Shown here piece by piece: positions 17,038 to 19,076 of a stretch of DNA of 19,076 nucleotides. The stretch's first letter is position 1; each line of letters starts with the position of its first letter. The notes under the pieces were generated by a model, which was not told the origin of the DNA, ran no database searches, and saw only the letters and a program-made list of their open reading frames with translations. The translations under genes and the position numbers were made by a program. Origin of the DNA: Discostella pseudostelligera (taxonomy: Eukaryota > Bacillariophyta > Thalassiosirophyceae > Thalassiosirales > Thalassiosiraceae). The DNA lies in the NCBI GenBank assembly GCA_036940085.1, contig JALLBK010000672.1:1-19076 (forward strand), given 5' to 3'.

Positions 17038-18368
17038 CTATCCGCCATTCAACGTGTCCAACACAAACTCGTACGTTACAAAGGTGATGGCCGCACTTGG
17101 TGCCACTCGTATCGCATTCGTTACACAGCCTTTGAAAAATCCATATGTTCCTTCATTCTTGTATATCTTCCCTATGCAATCTATTACTCCGGAATATTCA
17201 CGTTTTGTAATGATTATTTCTCCTGTCGCCTCGGACACCTCTATCGCCTGTGATCGTTGTTGGAGTCGAGCTTTGATGACCTGGAGTGGATATGTTGTTG
17301 TGCTTGCAACACTGAATGAAATATTAGGTCTTTAGAGTGGTGAACGATTTCTGGAAAGAGTAATAGAGCAACATCCACTTACAATTTCGACATGGCTCCC
17401 ATTACCAGATATCCCAACGAGTCCTGAAACCTCTCTCCGATTGTCAACTCTCTTCGTTCCTGGTGTTCGCTCTCTCTATTCTTCTTTCCATTGCTCATAA
17501 AGGTTGCAAAGTGTCCTTTCAGGAACTCATATGTCACGAATTGTATCCCACCGTGAGAGACGAGCATTAATGCCGGCACACTACCCTTGTACAATGCCAA
17601 TATTCCTTCCTCTTGTACTATTGTGTAGGCAGCATGAAACAGACCTCTGTACGCTGGTTTTACTTTCTGTTGCGCTTGATTTTGAGGTATGGATATTTGA
17701 TTTTGTAGCCGTGAATTTTGAAGCTGCAATCTTGTCTTAATTAGCCACAGTGGATTCGTCAACGCAACCATGCATGCACCTGCGAGGCAGGAAGCCCCAA
17801 AGTGATCTATCGGGCCGAGTCTCAGTTGCTGTTGATCTTTTGCCTCCGATGGAATTAATGTTACTTCAGAATTAATTCCCATCTTTCTTTTTGTCAATAA
17901 ATGGCTATTTGAACTTGCCTGTTTCTTGAGTAGCAGCATTTGCTTCTTAATCTCCTCATACAAAATGAAAAATCCACCCCAGCTCGCTGCTGATCCAATA
18001 ATGGCGGGAGATAGACCTCGATATAGGCCAATGTAGCCCTCATGACGTATCACTCCCCTGACAGTAGTGCAAATTGTCCGCGGTCTATCTATTGAATTAT
18101 TTGATGGTGAATGGTTGTGGTGCGCAGTATTAGATGATGATCCGTCCAGAGCAGAGTTGTTGCTGCGTGGCCGTTCGTCGACCTGCATCCGTACTTTGAT
18201 GAGATCTAATGGATACAATAAAATGGTCGACGCCGATCCGCCAGCAATGCCAGCGAGAAAGGAGGAGATGGGAGAAGTAGCCCTTGCGCTCGACGGCTTC
18301 TGCTGTGAACATTGTTGAGCTGAGGACGGCGTTGCCGCGGTTGCTGTGTCCGTCATGGTCATTGTCAT
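17038..18368 (-). CDS. Mitochondrial carrier family protein (folate/FAD/pyrimidine-nucleotide-like), two exons
   Basis: Exon 1 is 18368-17383, intron 17382-17312 (71 bp, GTAAGT...TCAG, phase 2), exon 2 is 17311-17038; 419 aa. The join reads AMSK-F-VASTTTYPLQ. Three carrier repeats each carry a signature: YPLDLIKVRMQ (52-62), NPLWLIKTRLQLQ (205-217) and YPLQVIKARLQ (336-346), followed by GLYRGLSPAIIG, ALYKGSVPALML and FFKGCVTNAIRVAP. Tryptophan-containing NPLW and SWGGFFILYEE suggest the SLC25A32/FLX1/RIM2 group that moves folate, FAD or pyrimidine nucleotides across the inner mitochondrial membrane; the exact substrate is not decidable by eye. Insertions of ~40 residues in loops (64-100, 145-185) are typical of diatoms. 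The Thr-rich start offers three in-frame ATGs at 18368, 18362 and 18356. Upstream lies an E2F-like palindrome. Confidence 0.93.
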
Positions 18369-18411
18369 TTATTCGTCATGCTATTCTTGGTGGTTTTGGT
18401 TGTGTTTAGCG

Positions 18412-18457
18412 GGCGGGAAACCCAGTGCTCTGCTTTTTGGCGGGCCTTTCCCGCCAA
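18412..18457. promoter_or_regulatory. E2F-like sites, including a palindrome, upstream of the carrier gene
   Basis: GGCGGGAAA at 18412-18420, then TTGGCGGG (18437-18444) and CCCGCCAA (18450-18457) forming a perfect 8-bp inverted repeat with a 5-bp centre; TTTCCCGCC at 18447-18455 is a full E2F/DP consensus. It lies 44-90 bp upstream of the first ATG of the carrier gene, between it and the partial gene. Confidence 0.6.
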
Positions 18458-18617
18458 TTCTTTCGTCGTACCAATGTGTGGATAGAATATCTTTTATCTA
18501 CAGCAGCAGAATAAGAAGATATCACTGTGTACACACTAGATCAACGCATCTCCGTATCAATTACAATTTACAATAGGTCTGTGATTAATTTGATTCAAAA
18601 GGGAGATTGAACAATGT

Positions 18618-19076
18618 TTACAGTGGGATATCTCCAATATTTTGAAGCATGTCAAAAAAAGAATCCTTCGATTGAGTTCGAGGAATGAAAGGCGAGTGAG
18701 TTGGAGGTGGCGGTGGCGGAGGTGGAGGCAGCGGAGGAAGGTGCATGGCACCCTTCATTGACGGTTTGTGGACTTGCTCCTGATAAGAATATCTTTCGTG
18801 ATGATCAAAGCGCAACGCATCCCCAATCGTTGTCGGATCTTCGACGAGGGTTATCAGATCCATTGCACCAGAGTATCCTCTTCTATGACAGGCTTGAGAT
18901 ACGCTCTCGCTGACAATCAGATCAAGCGGACTCTGGAGAGCGACAACAGATCTCATCGCTCGTTCAATCATCTCGTCTAGCGTCATCACTTCTCCAGTAT
19001 TAGGAGTCATCGGAATGCACATTACCTCGTTCAGGTTGTTGACAAACAAAATGTGACATGTTGCATCTCCAACCCC
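18618..19076 (-). CDS. Partial hypothetical protein, C-terminal end, running off the right edge
   Basis: The frame is open from the window edge (19076, reading GVGDATCHILFVNNLNEV) to the stop at 18618, giving the last 152 residues. Visible: a globular part with LDEMIERAMRSVVALQSPLDLI and CHRRGYSGAMDLITLVEDP, then a Pro run of about ten residues, and a short tail RTQSKDSFFDMLQNIGDIPL. I do not recognise the family, and the N-terminus is outside the window. The coding look (clean frame, balanced composition before the Pro run) supports a real gene; the poly-Pro could be a profilin- or SH3-type ligand but this is speculation. The first Met in the track lies inside the frame and is not a real start. 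Confidence 0.6.
   Translation of the reverse strand, partial: GVGDATCHILFVNNLNEVMCIPMTPNTGEVMTLDEMIERAMRSVVALQSPLDLIVSESVSQACHRRGYSGAMDLITLVEDPTTIGDALRFDHHERYSYQEQVHKPSMKGAMHLPPLPPPPPPPPPTHSPFIPRTQSKDSFFDMLQNIGDIPL

Overview
This window reads as nuclear DNA of a diatom, most likely a centric one of the Thalassiosira/Skeletonema type. The reasons are short GT-AG introns (71-283 bp), a signal peptide followed by an ASAF-like plastid-targeting motif on two proteins, an HA-domain protein and a heat-shock-factor-type regulator of the kinds expanded in diatoms, and tightly packed genes on both strands. There are twelve protein genes (one partial, one with a broken frame). I saw no rRNA, tRNA, CRISPR array or transposon. 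Two single-N joins, each flanked by a 72-bp duplicate, show that this is a draft assembly.

Left part (1-5.3 kb). A two-exon plastid DXR gene (MEP isoprenoid pathway) converges on a minus-strand DsbA/FrnE-family thioredoxin-fold gene. In that second gene the first cysteine of the CPWC active site is an in-frame TGA, giving Sec-Pro-Trp-Cys. The frame is intact on both sides once one 73-nt assembly duplication is removed. The 3' UTR holds a fold resembling a SECIS element (10-bp perfect lower helix, UGA/GA core, 11-step upper helix), though without the usual apical AA. It also carries an ASAF-type presequence, so it is a candidate plastid selenoprotein and the most interesting item here. A three-exon HA-domain gene follows on the minus strand.

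Middle (5.3-12.6 kb). In order: a small protein with three exact-period 24-residue DEKHxV repeats; an unrecognised basic protein whose 3' end is flanked by a diverged duplicate; a CWF19/CwfJ-like splicing-factor homologue that has lost the conserved Cys/His ligands; an NmrA-like NAD(P)-binding protein; and a heat shock factor gene with a 15-nt microexon and two apparent frameshifts.

Right part (12.6-19 kb). A long SohB/SppA-type S49 serine protease with membrane segments is divergent from a cupin-DUF952 fusion. They share a promoter region carrying a repeat array of GGCGGGAAGAAG (E2F-like) units. The cupin gene converges, 28 bp apart, on a two-exon mitochondrial carrier gene (folate/FAD/pyrimidine-nucleotide-like) whose own upstream region has an E2F-like palindrome. 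A partial gene runs off the right edge. The genes do not form a pathway; the layout is ordinary alternating eukaryotic packing with several shared divergent promoters and overlapping convergent ends.
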